Assembly: GCA_005880525.1 (NCBI GenBank)
Contig: VBFW01000183.1
Span: 1 to 7,153, forward strand
Reading direction: 5' to 3'
Source of the DNA: Chloroflexota bacterium
GTDB lineage: Bacteria > Chloroflexota > Dormibacteria > Dormibacterales > Dormibacteraceae
DNA: 7,153 nt
Part shown: positions 1 through 6,431 of the stretch, piece by piece
Numbering within the stretch: the stretch's first letter is position 1
How the letters are laid out: each line of letters starts with the position of its first letter
Program-made: the position numbers and the translations under genes
Notes under the pieces: model-generated
Databases searched by the model: none
Told to the model about the DNA's origin: nothing
The model's input: only the letters and a program-made list of their open reading frames with translations

Positions 1-468
1 ACCGCTCCATGCGCCGTTGCAGGCCGAGAGGTTGGCGGGCAGCGTGAAGATCGTGCCCAGCAGCTTCGTTCCGTCCGGGCTGACCGCGAAGGAGAGCATC
101 TGCTGCGTGGAGGTCAACGGAAATGTCGCCACGACCGTCACGGTCCCGTTGATCGCCAGGCTGCGGATCACGCCTTTGTTGTCCGCGAAATACACCTTGC
201 CGGCCGCGACATGGGCTGACTGCGGAGTCACGGTGCCAAAGCAGCCGATGGTGGGCGATGTGATCGGCGCGAAGGTGGTCTTCGCCCGGGCGTAGCCGTC
301 GACACCTGCGATCGCGACCGTGTTATAGGTCCACGCGTTCGCCGTGCCCTTCGCTTCGAGCACCGCGAACAGCAGCGCCGGTGACTCTACCGCGGCGGCC
401 GGCTTGCCCGTGGCCTGGCCGCATGCGACGCACAGGACGAGGAGTGCGGCCAGGATGATTCTATTCAT
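1..468 (-). CDS. Putative lipoprotein with beta-propeller-like repeats, 3' end outside the window
   Basis: This reading frame begins with ATG at 468-466 and stays open for 156 codons to the left edge, so the C-terminus is missing. The N-terminus is a typical lipoprotein signal peptide: Asn-Arg at residues 2-3, a hydrophobic stretch at about 4-15, and a cysteine at 16 preceded by Val-Ala. The -3 residue is Cys, which is unusual for a lipobox. After cleavage the protein would be anchored outside the cytoplasmic membrane by Cys16. A low-complexity Ala/Pro linker follows. Two stretches then resemble beta-propeller blades: YFADNKGVIRSL at 93-104 and SPDGTKLL at 130-137, the latter like PD40/WD40-type repeats. 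Cysteines at 76 and 150 could form a disulfide. I do not recognise a specific family. A surface-exposed binding or scaffold protein is a reasonable inference. No good Shine-Dalgarno sequence precedes the ATG. The gene follows the ABC transporter by 70 bases and may be separately transcribed. Confidence 0.8.
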   Translation of the reverse strand, partial: MNRIILAALLVLCVACGQATGKPAAAVESPALLFAVLEAKGTANAWTYNTVAIAGVDGYARAKTTFAPITSPTIGCFGTVTPQSAHVAAGKVYFADNKGVIRSLAINGTVTVVATFPLTSTQQMLSFAVSPDGTKLLGTIFTLPANLSACNGAWSG

Positions 469-538
469 GTCAGCAACAACGGTTGGATGTGAATGTGGTT
501 ATCGCATTCCCGAAATACGCAGGCCGAACGGCCTTGCC
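469..538 (-). other. Intergenic gap between the ABC transporter and lipoprotein genes
   Basis: This is the only non-coding gap longer than 60 bases in the window. Its right part holds a short hairpin just after the ABC stop codon. The rest is comparatively AT-rich and could carry the lipoprotein promoter, but I could not pick convincing -35 and -10 boxes, so I call none. Confidence 0.6.
519..537 (-). terminator. Possible weak terminator hairpin after the ABC transporter gene
   Basis: Read on the minus strand, the sequence GCAAGGCCGTTCGGCCTGC folds into a five-base-pair AGGCC/GGCCT stem with a four-base loop, extended by two more pairs past one bulged A. It starts two bases after the TGA of the ABC gene. 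The bases after it read GTATTTC, a poor U-tract, so this is at best a weak intrinsic terminator. It could instead be a 3'-end stabilising hairpin. Confidence 0.4.
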
Positions 539-2944
539 TCAGCCGGCCGCTAGCAGGCGAAACACTACCAGTCCGAACAGCACGCAGGCCGGGATGACGA
601 GGCTGCGGTACAGCGCCCAGTAGGAAGTCCACGCGTCGCGCAGGCGGTCGAGGCGCCGCCCTGACCCGAACACCAGCGACCAGTAGATCGGCAGGGCCGC
701 GCCGGTGTTAAGGGCCAGCGCGAGCAGGGCGAAGCCGGTCGCCCCGACAAGCCACCCTTCGAGCGGCGCGCTGGCGCCGAAGCCGAGCTGGATTCCCCAC
801 AGCACGGACGCGGTCATCACTCCGAGCACCGCCGGCAGGCCGAGCAGGAAGAAGGCGGCGAAGCTCACAACCATGAGCAGGAGCATCAACGCCAGCGTCC
901 CGACCACGCCCGCCAGGCCCGCCGCGGCGACCGTGACGCCGTTCGTCGGGCTGGTCGTGTTCGCGACCGGCTCGTATGCGATGCCGGACGTCTCGTGTTG
1001 CCCGATGCCGGCCGACCCGGCGACCTCTGACCACGAATGCAGGTTGGCGTTTGAGGTCAGCGCCGCGGCGACACCGGCGGGAACGATCGCCAGCAGCGCT
1101 CCGGCCGCAAGCGCGGCCGCGTTGCGCCTGATCACACCGGTCGCGAACCAGACGCGCCTTCTTCGCGTGCGGCCGACGCCCGTCTCCATCAACCGCTCCC
1201 GGTCGAACGTGACGCCGCACAGCACAGTCAGGGCGACGCAAGCCACGATCGGGAGCAGCAGCGACGCGGTGGCGAACGGCGACCTGAAGACGAATAGCGC
1301 GAGGGGAAGGTCGGCCACCGCGGCTGACACAGGCGACAGGAGAAATGACCACGCTCCGCCCGATGCGCCTTCGCGCGGGAACAGCATGAAGCCGAGCATG
1401 CGGCCCATCGCGGCCCAGTACGCAGTCACCGCGGCGACGAACGCGAACACCGGCAGCAGGTCCCACGGCGCCTTCTCGCCGAAGAAGGTAAGCATCGCCA
1501 TGCCCGCTGCCATCCACAGCGTCACCCAAACGGTGCTGACCACCGCGCCCGGCAGCACCTCGAGCCAGATGAGCGACGGGTCGTCGACGGGCGTGTACAG
1601 CAGCACCTCGAGCGACTGCTGGGCCTTCTCCCACCAGATGCCGATGGAGCTCTTGATCGATTCGAGCAGCGCGAACGACATGAAGAACAGGGGCAGCAGC
1701 AGTCCGGCCTGCAGAGCCTGCGCCCCGGCGAAACGCTGCGCCACCTGGCCGGCCTGCCCCGGCAGCTGGCCGAACAGCGACGTTCCGCCGACGAGCAGCA
1801 GCACGAACGCGTTGAGGTACATCACCCAGCTGAGGTCGCCGCGCCGCCACCAGGAGCTCACATAAAAAGGAAGGGCGTGGCCAAGCATCCGACCCTGCTT
1901 GCGGATCGAGCCGAACATCTCGCGCGCGGGGATGCCGGAGATTGCGGGAGATGAGGATTTCGACGTCCCCTCCTTACCTCCCCGCAGGGCGGGGAGGGAC
2001 TCGTCCTTACCTGCCATCGCTGCCAGGTAGACCGATTCGAGGCTGATCTGCTCCTCTTCGAGCTCGTGGAAGGGGGCACCGTGCGATGAGAGCTCGCGCT
2101 GCATCGCGGCTGCGAGCTCGCCTCGCGCGGCCACCTGCGTGTCCCACGGGATCACATAGGTGAGCCGATCGCGCTCGAGATTGAAGTCGAGCGTGTGCTC
2201 GCGCAGCCATCTGCGCAGTGATTCGGCGTCTCGCGGTTCGGCCGTAAGCGCGGCAACGAACCTGCGCCCCTGGCCCGTTTCGGCGCGAAGCTCGTCGAGC
2301 GTGCCCGACTTGACGATGCGGCCTCGCTTCATGATCGCGATCCGGTCGGCCATCAGCTCCGCCTCGCCGAGCACGTGGGTGGTCACGATCAGCGCGGCGC
2401 CGCGCTCGCGCTGCTCGCCGAGGTAGCGGCGCATGTCGGCGGCGGCGACCGGGTCCAGGCCCGCGGTGGGCTCGTCGCAGAAGATCCAGTCAGGCTCGTG
2501 CAGCGTGGCCCGAATCAGCGAGACCTTCTGCGCCATGCCGCGCGAGTAGGCGGCCAGCACGGTGTCAGCGCGGTCGGCCAGCTCGAACCGCTCCAGCAGC
2601 GCGGCGATTCGCTTCTTCCTCACATCGGCCGGGACGCCGTAAAGGAAGCCAAAGTGATCGAGGTACTCCGGCGCGGTGTTGCGGCCATAGAGCCGCGCCT
2701 GGTCAGGCACCACGCCGAGCCGCGACCGAACCTCATTCAGCTTTTCAGGCAGGCGCAAGCCGTCGAGCGAGATGGTGCCTGCGTCAGGACGCAGGATTCC
2801 GCCGAGGCAGCGCAGCGTCGTCGATTTGCCAGCACCGTTCTGGCCGAGCAGCACGAGGATCTCGCCCTGCTCGACGGTGACGTCCACACCGTCGACAGCG
2901 CGCACGTCAGCAAAGCTCTTGCGAAGGCCCTCGACCAGGATCAT
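539..2944 (-). CDS. ABC-2 type transporter, ATPase fused to multi-spanning membrane domain
   Basis: An 801-residue protein that probably moves an unknown substrate, most likely outward, across the cytoplasmic membrane using ATP. Residues 1-310 form a complete ABC ATPase: Walker A GQNGAGKST at 34-42, Q-loop Gln82, signature YSRGMAQ at 133-139 (a common variant of LSGGQ), Walker B IFCDE at 154-158, D-loop GLDP at 162-165 and H-loop His190. A linker at about 311-342 follows and carries a palindromic DNA insert. About six predicted membrane spans lie between 372 and 580, with the ABC-2-like stretch EKAQQSLEVLLYTPV at 439-453. An Arg cluster at 594-597 precedes a second membrane block of about four spans (609-799), which includes a roughly 45-residue loop at 630-672. 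The ATG gives the canonical start of such ATPases and lies 13 bases after the c-di-AMP receptor stop, with no clear Shine-Dalgarno sequence. Most ABC-2 exporters have the ATPase and permease as separate genes, so the fusion is notable. The substrate cannot be told from sequence. Confidence 0.92.
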   Translation of the reverse strand: MILVEGLRKSFADVRAVDGVDVTVEQGEILVLLGQNGAGKSTTLRCLGGILRPDAGTISLDGLRLPEKLNEVRSRLGVVPDQARLYGRNTAPEYLDHFGFLYGVPADVRKKRIAALLERFELADRADTVLAAYSRGMAQKVSLIRATLHEPDWIFCDEPTAGLDPVAAADMRRYLGEQRERGAALIVTTHVLGEAELMADRIAIMKRGRIVKSGTLDELRAETGQGRRFVAALTAEPRDAESLRRWLREHTLDFNLERDRLTYVIPWDTQVAARGELAAAMQRELSSHGAPFHELEEEQISLESVYLAAMAGKDESLPALRGGKEGTSKSSSPAISGIPAREMFGSIRKQGRMLGHALPFYVSSWWRRGDLSWVMYLNAFVLLLVGGTSLFGQLPGQAGQVAQRFAGAQALQAGLLLPLFFMSFALLESIKSSIGIWWEKAQQSLEVLLYTPVDDPSLIWLEVLPGAVVSTVWVTLWMAAGMAMLTFFGEKAPWDLLPVFAFVAAVTAYWAAMGRMLGFMLFPREGASGGAWSFLLSPVSAAVADLPLALFVFRSPFATASLLLPIVACVALTVLCGVTFDRERLMETGVGRTRRRRVWFATGVIRRNAAALAAGALLAIVPAGVAAALTSNANLHSWSEVAGSAGIGQHETSGIAYEPVANTTSPTNGVTVAAAGLAGVVGTLALMLLLMVVSFAAFFLLGLPAVLGVMTASVLWGIQLGFGASAPLEGWLVGATGFALLALALNTGAALPIYWSLVFGSGRRLDRLRDAWTSYWALYRSLVIPACVLFGLVVFRLLAAG
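1971..2012. repeat. Palindromic repeat-like insert inside the ABC transporter linker
   Basis: A perfect inverted repeat, CCTCCCCGC / AGG / GCGGGGAGG, lies at 1977-1997. It overlaps a 9-base direct repeat TCCTTACCT found at 1971-1979 and again at 2004-2012, so the two copies are 33 bases (11 codons) apart. On the minus strand this encodes residues of about 310-324 of the ABC protein, a flexible Gly/Lys/Ser-rich stretch between the ATPase and membrane parts. The shape, a short GC-rich palindrome with direct repeats, resembles small dispersed extragenic repeats. No second copy is present in the window, so I cannot show that it is dispersed. Confidence 0.65.
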
Positions 2945-2957
2945 CTAGGCGACGCGG

Positions 2958-3287
2958 TCAGATCTTTTCGAACGAATCCACTGGAACGACGAAAACAGTA
3001 GCGCCGCCGACCTGAACCTCGACCGGATAAGGCATGAAGAATTCGCCCGGCTCGGGCACTGGCGGCATCGGCGTGAGGTAGCGGCTGCGCTCGCGACAGT
3101 TCTCGCGGATCACCTCCACCGCCTCGGTCACCCGCGTGTCCTCGACCCCGATGAGGAAGGTGACGTTGCCCTGCTGCAGGAAACCGCCGCTCGAGGTCAT
3201 GCGCGTGGATGCGAAACCCACCGAGGTCAATGCCTCGGAAGTGCGCTGCGCATCCTCGCCCTGGACCACAGCGATCACGAGCTTCAA
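2958..3287 (-). CDS. darA: Cyclic-di-AMP receptor, DarA/PstA (YaaQ, DUF970) family
   Basis: A 109-residue PII-like cytosolic protein, the same length as the B. subtilis family member, with which it aligns without gaps. Family members bind the second messenger cyclic-di-AMP as trimers; their downstream targets are largely unknown. Hallmarks are the opening KLVIAVVQ, the SSGGFLQQGNVTFLIGV stretch at 32-48, and the C-terminal PYPVEVQVGGATVFVVPVD at 86-104. Presumed ligand-site residues Thr28, Phe36, Leu37, Asn41, Gly47 and Phe99 are kept. Positions 24 and 26, Asn and Arg in the B. subtilis protein as I recall it, are Gly and Ala here. The start codon is TTG (3287-3285), chosen because it gives the family's MKL beginning and overlaps the tmk stop as TTGA. 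Pairing with tmk is also seen in Firmicutes. The ABC transporter gene follows by 13 bases. No cyclic-di-AMP synthase is visible here. Confidence 0.95.
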   Translation of the reverse strand: MKLVIAVVQGEDAQRTSEALTSVGFASTRMTSSGGFLQQGNVTFLIGVEDTRVTEAVEVIRENCRERSRYLTPMPPVPEPGEFFMPYPVEVQVGGATVFVVPVDSFEKI

Positions 3288-3895
3288 ATCGCCGCGCTGC
3301 CTGCGAGGGCTCGGTCGACGCGCGCCATGACGGCCGCGTGCACCTGCGCCTGCGACCCGGTCCCGTCCACGACCGTGTAGCGCTGCGGCTCCGCCTTCGC
3401 GATGCGCTCGTACTCGGCCGCCACCCGCTGGTGGAACTCGAGCGATTCGCGCTCGACACGATCCGGATGCTTGCCCGCGAGCAGCATGCGCATGTGGCCG
3501 ACCTCGACCGGCACTGACACGAGGAACGTGATGTCGGGCTTGGGAAACGACGTCGGCCAGTACACGGAAAGGCCGCGACCGCCCCCTTGATAGGCAATCG
3601 TCGAGTCGTGGAACCGGTCGGAGATGACGATCCGTCCCGAGCCAAGGGCTGGTTCGATGACCTCGTGAACCACCTGCGCTCGCGCCGCCATGAACAGGTA
3701 CATCTCCGCTTCCCGATCGATCGCCATGCCGCCGAAGAGGAGCACGTCGCGCATCCGCTCGCCCAGCTCGGTCCCGCCCGGCTCGCGGACGATGACCACG
3801 TCGCGTGTCGCCAGCGCTTCGCCCAGGAGCTCGACCTGGGTCGTCTTGCCCGAGCCTTCGACGCCTTCGAACGTTATGAAGAGCCCTTTGGCCAC
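3284..3895 (-). CDS. tmk: Thymidylate kinase (dTMP kinase)
   Basis: A 203-residue cytosolic enzyme that phosphorylates dTMP to dTDP with ATP, an essential step of dTTP synthesis. The P-loop GVEGSGKT is at 11-18 and REPGGTELGE at 37-46. The DRF substrate motif at 93-95 runs into DSTIAYQGGGRGL at 97-109, the family signature. The P-loop lacks the Arg of eukaryotic-type enzymes, and basic residues lie in the LID region near 142-146, as in bacterial-type enzymes. The segment between the GRGL motif and PDIT (121-123) is about ten residues, against about seventeen in the E. coli enzyme, so one helix-loop is shortened. The Asp usually found just after it (LDV in E. coli) is Ser127 here. The start is GTG at 3895-3893, overlapping the stop of the upstream AAA/R3H gene by one base (TAGTG). 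The TGA stop overlaps the darA start. Expression is probably coupled to both neighbours. Confidence 0.96.
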   Translation of the reverse strand: MAKGLFITFEGVEGSGKTTQVELLGEALATRDVVIVREPGGTELGERMRDVLLFGGMAIDREAEMYLFMAARAQVVHEVIEPALGSGRIVISDRFHDSTIAYQGGGRGLSVYWPTSFPKPDITFLVSVPVEVGHMRMLLAGKHPDRVERESLEFHQRVAAEYERIAKAEPQRYTVVDGTGSQAQVHAAVMARVDRALAGSAAI

Positions 3896-5466
3896 TAGGG
3901 CGTTGGCTCTTCGGGAACCAGTGTGATGCGCAGCCTTCGCTGAGGCTCCTTGCCGGTGCTGCGTGCGGACAGCTCGTTCTCCGCGACCAGCTGGTGCTGA
4001 AGCCGGCGCAGGTACGCGTTCTGCGGCGAGATCTCGACCGCCCGAAGCGTGGTCTTCACAGTTTTGATCGCCTCGGCGGCCTCCGCAAGAGCGCGGCTGG
4101 TCGCGTCATCCTGGCGGTCGACGCCGTAGATGCGCGATAGGGCGTCACGTACCTGCGCGGCGGAGTTGCTCTTGAGGATGTGAATCGGGAGGCCGCGGCT
4201 CTCCGCCTGGCGCAAGCTGTCGGGCCGGCGCCGGTAGTGGTTCTTCAGCGTCAGCACCGCGCCCGCGCCATCGAGGTTGCCGAGCACGCGCACCGGCAGG
4301 TCGAGGTCGCGGATCGACTGCTCGACATGGTGCCTGCTCACGCCGTAGGGAAAGATGCCCAGCGGCCGAGACGGTGAGACGGACGCGGGGGCGGGCGCGA
4401 CGACCGGGGCCACCACCGCGGGCACGTCGACGTTTGAGATGACGCGCCCTTCGCGGGTGCGCACCCGAATCTTCGGTGTGAGCATCGGACCGCGCAACGC
4501 AGTGTCGACCACGTCGGTGAGTGGCACGTGAATGGCCACACGATCGCGGTCCTGGATCTCGATCAGCACGTCGAAGGTCGGCGGGGCCTTGCGCTCGAGC
4601 ACCGACTTCTGCGTGCCGCGCCGGCGCGCCTCCTCGTCGGAAAGCGTGACGCTCTGGATGCCGCCGAGCAGATCGTTGAGCGTGGGGTTGACCAGAAGGT
4701 TTTCGATCGTCTGGCCGTGAGCGGTGGCGATGAGCTGCACGCCGCGCTCGGCGATCGTGCGGGCGGCCGCGGCCTCGAGCTCGGTGCCGATCTCGTCGAT
4801 GACGATGACCTCGGGCATGTGGTTCTCGACCGCCTCGATCATCACCGCGTGCTGCAGCATGGGCGTCCGCACCTGCATCCGGCGCGCGCGGCCGATTCCT
4901 GGATGAGGAATGTCGCCGTCGCCGCCGATCTCGTTCGAGGTGTCGACGATGACGACGCGCTTGCGAAGCTCGTCCGCAAGCAGCCGCGCGCACTCGCGCA
5001 GCATCGTGGTCTTGCCAATGCCCGGCCGGCCGAGCAGCAGGATGCTCTGGCCGCTGACCACGATGTCGCGAATGATCTCGCCGGTCCCGGTGACCGCGCG
5101 GCCCACGCGCATGGTGAGTCCGGTGATGCGACCCGACCGATTGCGGATGGCCGAGACGCGGTGCAGCGTCCGCTCGATACCCGCCCGGTTGTCGTCGCCG
5201 AACTGACCTACGTTGTTGGCGACGTGCTCGAGGTCCGACGCGGACACTGGGCGGTCGGCGAGAAGCACCTCGCGACCAGGCACGCGTGCCTCGGGCTCAC
5301 GGCCGAGGTCGAGAACGATCTCGAGCAGCTCGGTGGGGTCGGTCCGCTCATGCAGCGCGCGCGCGAGGTCAGCCGGCAGCGCGCGGGCGAGGAGCTCGAC
5401 CTCCTCGTCCCACCGCCCGCTCGCGCGGCGGCCCGTCACCGGGAGCTGAGTTGGTTCAGAGCTCAT
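3895..5466 (-). CDS. SpoIIIAA/Ycf45-like AAA ATPase with C-terminal R3H motif
   Basis: A 523-residue P-loop ATPase with no predicted membrane segment. After a short disordered start and an N-terminal domain (about 20-125), the ATPase core has Walker A GRPGIGKT at 146-153, Walker B VIVIDE at 220-225 and a sensor-like TAHG at 248-251. Also conserved-looking are VIVDTSNEIGGDGD at 172-185 and IPHPGIGRARRMQV at 186-199. This arrangement matches the family of the sporulation ATPase SpoIIIAA and the plastid/cyanobacterial Ycf45 proteins. A Pro/Ala/Val-rich linker lies near 350-368. A second domain from about 372 to 452 follows, and then a C-terminal segment with Arg487-x3-His491, the R3H nucleic-acid-binding motif. 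The ATG overlaps the upstream GNAT stop as ATGA, and the stop overlaps tmk by one base. No Shine-Dalgarno sequence is visible, so translation is likely coupled. The cellular role is unknown; binding single-stranded nucleic acid is inferred from R3H. Confidence is high for the family and low for the function. Confidence 0.93.
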   Translation of the reverse strand: MSSEPTQLPVTGRRASGRWDEEVELLARALPADLARALHERTDPTELLEIVLDLGREPEARVPGREVLLADRPVSASDLEHVANNVGQFGDDNRAGIERTLHRVSAIRNRSGRITGLTMRVGRAVTGTGEIIRDIVVSGQSILLLGRPGIGKTTMLRECARLLADELRKRVVIVDTSNEIGGDGDIPHPGIGRARRMQVRTPMLQHAVMIEAVENHMPEVIVIDEIGTELEAAAARTIAERGVQLIATAHGQTIENLLVNPTLNDLLGGIQSVTLSDEEARRRGTQKSVLERKAPPTFDVLIEIQDRDRVAIHVPLTDVVDTALRGPMLTPKIRVRTREGRVISNVDVPAVVAPVVAPAPASVSPSRPLGIFPYGVSRHHVEQSIRDLDLPVRVLGNLDGAGAVLTLKNHYRRRPDSLRQAESRGLPIHILKSNSAAQVRDALSRIYGVDRQDDATSRALAEAAEAIKTVKTTLRAVEISPQNAYLRRLQHQLVAENELSARSTGKEPQRRLRITLVPEEPTP

Positions 5467-6431
5467 CCGAAGGAGGGAACCAGTCCTTTCTCCTGCACAG
5501 GCACTCGAAGCGCCAGTTCCTTGACCAGGAGGAGCTGCGTCAGCAGGACGCTGAACCCACGCCCGCGGAGGGCGTCGATCATTTGCGAATCATAGTGTCG
5601 GAGGCTCGACCATACCGGCGTTTCAGATTCGCCGAGCAGCTTCAGGCCAAGGTCGGCCAGCTCGTCGGGCAGCGGGGGCTCGGGCAGCGCTAGGAAGCTC
5701 AGGGTGTGCGGCTGCGCGCCCGAGCTGCGATCGGCCCGGACCCAGCCCACCAGCTCGACGCGATCCACCACCACGTCCTCCTTGTTCGAACCGCCAGCGC
5801 CGAGGCGGCCTGTCCACTCACCGTGCAGCGCTCGCCAGTCGCGGTACGTCGGAGCCTCCAGCTGCGACACATGCTGCGGCGTCACCTTGCGATACAGCTG
5901 ATAGAGCCCCCTGGTATCACCGCGCTTCAACGGGCGCGCTCCCTCTGGCGCCGGCGTGATGCCGCGGCGCACGTGCTCGGCGAAGAGGATCTGCTCGGTG
6001 GCGTACTGGCGGAAGCCTCGCACTCTGAACACCGGCAGCAGCGAGTCGCGGTCGGGAAGGCGCACGAACAACCTGTGCGCGCCACGCTGCAGCGCCTGGT
6101 TGCTCAGGTGCTCGATGAGCGCTGCCGCGATTTCCTCGGATTCGCGAGAGTCGACCACCTGCAGGTTCAGAACCTGCATCACCTTGGCGCTCCGCAGGTC
6201 CAGGCCGACGGGCGTACCCGACGCCTGGATGAACCCTGCGACCTTGCCCCCCTCTTCGGCGACGTAGATGAGCGTCTCCTGCGCGAGGGGCAGGAACGCG
6301 GAAAGCGTGGAGCTAAGCAGGGTCCACAGGCGCGCGGCGGGGACCGGCGCCTCCTTGAGATTCGAGTCGGCGGAGCGATGCAGCTCTTCGATGCGGGATA
6401 GGTCCAGTAGGCCGGCGGCGCGGATCTTCAT
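5463..6431 (-). CDS. Tandem GNAT-like protein, putative N-acetyltransferase
   Basis: A 322-residue cytosolic protein. Residues 1-150 look like a GNAT acetyltransferase fold: an N-terminal charged helix region, a strand with YVAEEGGKVAGFIQAS at 56-71, then a helix (about 96-117), a strand near 120-125, and a terminal RVRGFRQYATEQIL at 136-149, which matches the usual 'klGF' end of the fold. Residues from about 165 to 322 repeat the pattern weakly (LVGWVRA, then RGRGFSVLLTQLLLVKEL), which suggests a second, diverged GNAT domain. The acetyl-CoA pyrophosphate loop (R/Q-x-x-G-x-G/A) is not recognisable at the expected place, 94-104, so activity is uncertain. The start chosen is ATG 6431-6429, which overlaps the pdxT stop as ATGA and has an AGGTG five bases upstream. 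An upstream in-frame start at 6506 would only add a Pro/Ala/Arg-rich tail translated from pdxT in another frame. The substrate is unknown. Its place after pdxT suggests a housekeeping operon member. Confidence 0.85.
   Translation of the reverse strand: MKIRAAGLLDLSRIEELHRSADSNLKEAPVPAARLWTLLSSTLSAFLPLAQETLIYVAEEGGKVAGFIQASGTPVGLDLRSAKVMQVLNLQVVDSRESEEIAAALIEHLSNQALQRGAHRLFVRLPDRDSLLPVFRVRGFRQYATEQILFAEHVRRGITPAPEGARPLKRGDTRGLYQLYRKVTPQHVSQLEAPTYRDWRALHGEWTGRLGAGGSNKEDVVVDRVELVGWVRADRSSGAQPHTLSFLALPEPPLPDELADLGLKLLGESETPVWSSLRHYDSQMIDALRGRGFSVLLTQLLLVKELALRVPVQEKGLVPSFG

Noticed and set aside
17..553. Two plus-strand frames (17-295 and 344-553)
   Set aside because: They are opposite the lipoprotein frame, which has a real signal peptide and propeller-like motifs and stays open to the window edge.
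708..1850. Minus-strand open frame of 380 codons in another frame of the ABC gene
   Set aside because: The product is Arg/Ala/Gly-rich with no hydrophobic or motif pattern, while the overlapping frame encodes clear membrane spans.
705..1865. Long plus-strand open frame of 386 codons
   Set aside because: It is antisense to the membrane part of the ABC protein. Its translation is low-complexity Ala/Ser/Thr/Pro without any recognisable domain, as expected for a GC-rich shadow frame.
1977..1997. Strong GC palindrome considered as a transcription terminator
   Set aside because: It lies inside an open, in-frame coding region and has no T-tract on either side. It fits a repeat-type insert better.
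2375..3001. Plus-strand open frame of 208 codons
   Set aside because: It is antisense to the ABC ATPase domain and the darA end, with no recognisable motif and no ribosome binding site.
2941..3645. Minus-strand open frame of 234 codons across tmk and darA
   Set aside because: It is out of frame with both genes, which have strong family matches. The product is Arg/Ser-rich noise.
4528..5595. Plus-strand open frame of 355 codons
   Set aside because: It is antisense to the AAA/R3H ATPase, which has Walker motifs. The plus-strand product is rich in Asp, His, Arg and Ala and shows no domain.
5706..6401. Plus-strand open frame of 231 codons
   Set aside because: It is antisense to the GNAT-like gene. 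Its composition is rich in Arg, His, Leu and Ala and it has no domain pattern.
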